Below are positions 4,907-5,934 of a stretch of 5,934 nt of DNA, piece after piece. Below the pieces are notes generated by a model. It had not been told where the DNA came from and searched no databases. It saw only the letters and a list, made by a program, of their open reading frames with translations. Position numbers and translations under genes: made by a program. The stretch covers positions 1 to 5,934 of the forward strand of contig NZ_JAEEMU010000003.1 of assembly GCF_016283395.1 (NCBI RefSeq), read 5' to 3'. Position 1 is the stretch's first letter, and each line of letters begins with the position of its first letter. This DNA comes from Ruminococcus sp. Lineage in GTDB: Bacteria; Bacillota_A; Clostridia; Oscillospirales; Ruminococcaceae.

Positions 4907-5934
4907 ATGAAAAAGATTATAAGTATATTGCTTACTACATCAATGTTGGCAGGCAGTGCTGCAATGCCATTTACAGCTATTGCTGCCGAAACGGCAACCA
5001 CGGCATCGCAGGCAAGTGAAGCCGCAAAAACTGGTACACTCACTGTAACCGCCTATCATGAGACTTCTGGCGGCGAAAATGATACAGGCGAGACAAATGA
5101 AAACACAAATCTGAGAACATTCACGGTTCAGTATATATACGACACTTATGTAATAGTAAGTGTTGATGGTTCGCGTTTTATTAGAGAGCTGATGTTCCTG
5201 TATAAAAAAGATATAGACAGTAATATTGATCCTGTTCTGGGAATGAAGCTTACATTTGGTTATACCGAAACTCTTGACACATATCCAGGACAATTCGGCG
5301 GAGTGCATGATGTTAAAGTAGTTTCGGAAGATGGCGGATTGATAAAAGGCGATTCAAACTGCGATGGACAGGTGGATATGGCAGATGTTGTATTCATTAT
5401 GCAGGCTCTTGCGAATCCTGATAGGTACGGCGAAAAAGCAGAGGAATACCAAGGTATCACTGCATTGGGCAAGCTCAACGGCGATATGAACGGCGACGGT
5501 CTGACTGTCAATGATGCATTGGCTATACAGAAGAAGCTCCTCGGCTTGGACGAAGCTGAGACAGAACTCGACATCACAAGAAAGAAGATATCGGACTTTG
5601 TTGACGAAAACAAGATAAACTGCATGGTCATTCCCAAAGACAGAATACCTGAGAATTACGCCGATAAGTACGTATTCATAAACAATAACTACAGCAACAG
5701 CGATGAAAAAGAAGCTCTCAATAAGTTCATACTTCAAAATGATATCGACAGAAGCCTTTTGAAGTATATCCCCTATGACCTCGATGATGACCATGAGGTC
5801 AATAAGATAGTGGAAAAGCTGTACTGGTACATTCTCGATAATGATATCAAAGCATCTGTGAGCAGGTTCGCAGGCAGCAATGACCCGAAATTCGAGGATA
5901 AAGTCGTTATTACCTATAGGTGGCAGGATGAAGG
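4907..5934 (+). CDS. Secreted dockerin-containing protein (3' partial)
   Basis: The frame stays open from ATG 4907 to the window end (342 codons plus two bases), so the C-terminus is missing. Residues 1-27 are a signal peptide: MKK, a hydrophobic core and an A-I-A-A cleavage region, with mature protein from about 27 or 28. Residues 44-139 are a beta-rich domain split by an acidic Gly/Asn/Thr loop; its GMKLTFGYTETLDTYPGQFG part resembles small OB-fold-like modules of Firmicute secreted proteins (tentative). Residues 148-216 are a type I-like dockerin, which plugs proteins into cohesins of a cellulosome scaffold. Its first calcium loop is canonical: D149, N151, D153, G154 and D160. The second (D193, N195, D197, G198, then D203) is one residue shorter than the 12-residue rule. 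Both are followed by helices (VVFIMQALANP; ALAIQKKLLG). From about 220 to 342 is a charged region I do not recognise. The dockerin is thus internal, whereas it is often terminal. Promoter and ribosome site are strong. Secretion and the dockerin are confident; the biochemical role is unknown. Confidence 0.9.
   Translation, partial: MKKIISILLTTSMLAGSAAMPFTAIAAETATTASQASEAAKTGTLTVTAYHETSGGENDTGETNENTNLRTFTVQYIYDTYVIVSVDGSRFIRELMFLYKKDIDSNIDPVLGMKLTFGYTETLDTYPGQFGGVHDVKVVSEDGGLIKGDSNCDGQVDMADVVFIMQALANPDRYGEKAEEYQGITALGKLNGDMNGDGLTVNDALAIQKKLLGLDEAETELDITRKKISDFVDENKINCMVIPKDRIPENYADKYVFINNNYSNSDEKEALNKFILQNDIDRSLLKYIPYDLDDDHEVNKIVEKLYWYILDNDIKASVSRFAGSNDPKFEDKVVITYRWQDE
5348..5554 (+). other. 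Dockerin module within the secreted protein
   Basis: Two calcium-loop/helix repeats at residues 148-216 are joined by a linker of about 20 residues (NPDRYGEKAEEYQGITALG). The long linker and the ALAIQKKLLG second helix resemble Ruminococcus flavefaciens-type dockerins more than clostridial ones, judged from memory. The matching cohesin or scaffoldin is not in this window. Confidence 0.85.

Noticed and set aside
5260..5794. Two - strand frames (125 and 146 codons) opposite the dockerin gene
   Set aside because: They overlap each other and the dockerin coding region, whose motifs are unmistakable on the + strand.
1..5934. CRISPR array, tRNA or rRNA genes, insertion sequence
   Set aside because: No regularly spaced repeats, cloverleaf-like segments, ribosomal RNA sequence or transposase motifs were seen on reading both strands.

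Overview
The window looks like part of a chromosome from a Gram-positive gut or rumen Firmicute, most likely a Ruminococcus-type member of the Oscillospiraceae. Three things suggest this: a secreted protein carrying a type I-like dockerin module (a cellulosome part), a SCIFF-peptide maturase typical of Clostridia, and strong Gram-positive ribosome binding sites with SigA-type promoters. All five genes lie on the + strand. Placing the organism to genus is inference from gene content.

Layout: (1) 1-597 is the C-terminal part of a radical SAM/SPASM SCIFF-peptide maturase (scfB), closed by a compact terminator. (2) 740-1531 is an AraC-family regulator with its own extended -10 promoter. (3) 1809-2864 is a membrane- or lipid-anchored VanY/peptidase M15-like protein behind a second strong promoter and a roughly 160-nt leader holding a direct repeat and a hairpin; a terminator follows. 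(4) 2924-4591 is a family 5 solute-binding lipoprotein (oligopeptide type) without transporter genes beside it. (5) 4592-4906 is an intergenic region with a long 13-bp inverted repeat that ends in a T-run, then a consensus promoter overlapped by a dyad. (6) 4907 to the window edge is a secreted dockerin protein, cut off by the end of the window.

The genes do not form one obvious pathway. Terminators and promoters divide them into at least three or four transcription units. The AraC regulator has no visible terminator before the promoter of the VanY-like gene, so it may partly co-express it or control it. The VanY-like protein and the solute-binding protein may share a transcript, because no convincing promoter lies between them and only a terminator separates them. 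Both would sit outside the membrane and deal with peptides or cell-wall stems, but that link is inference.

The most unusual points are these. The VanY-like protein lacks most of the expected zinc and catalytic residues while keeping the substrate-side motif. The dockerin sits in the middle of its protein and has a shortened second calcium loop. The solute-binding protein has an EF-hand-like acidic loop inserted in its N-terminal domain. The intergenic inverted repeat after it may be a mobile or structured RNA element.
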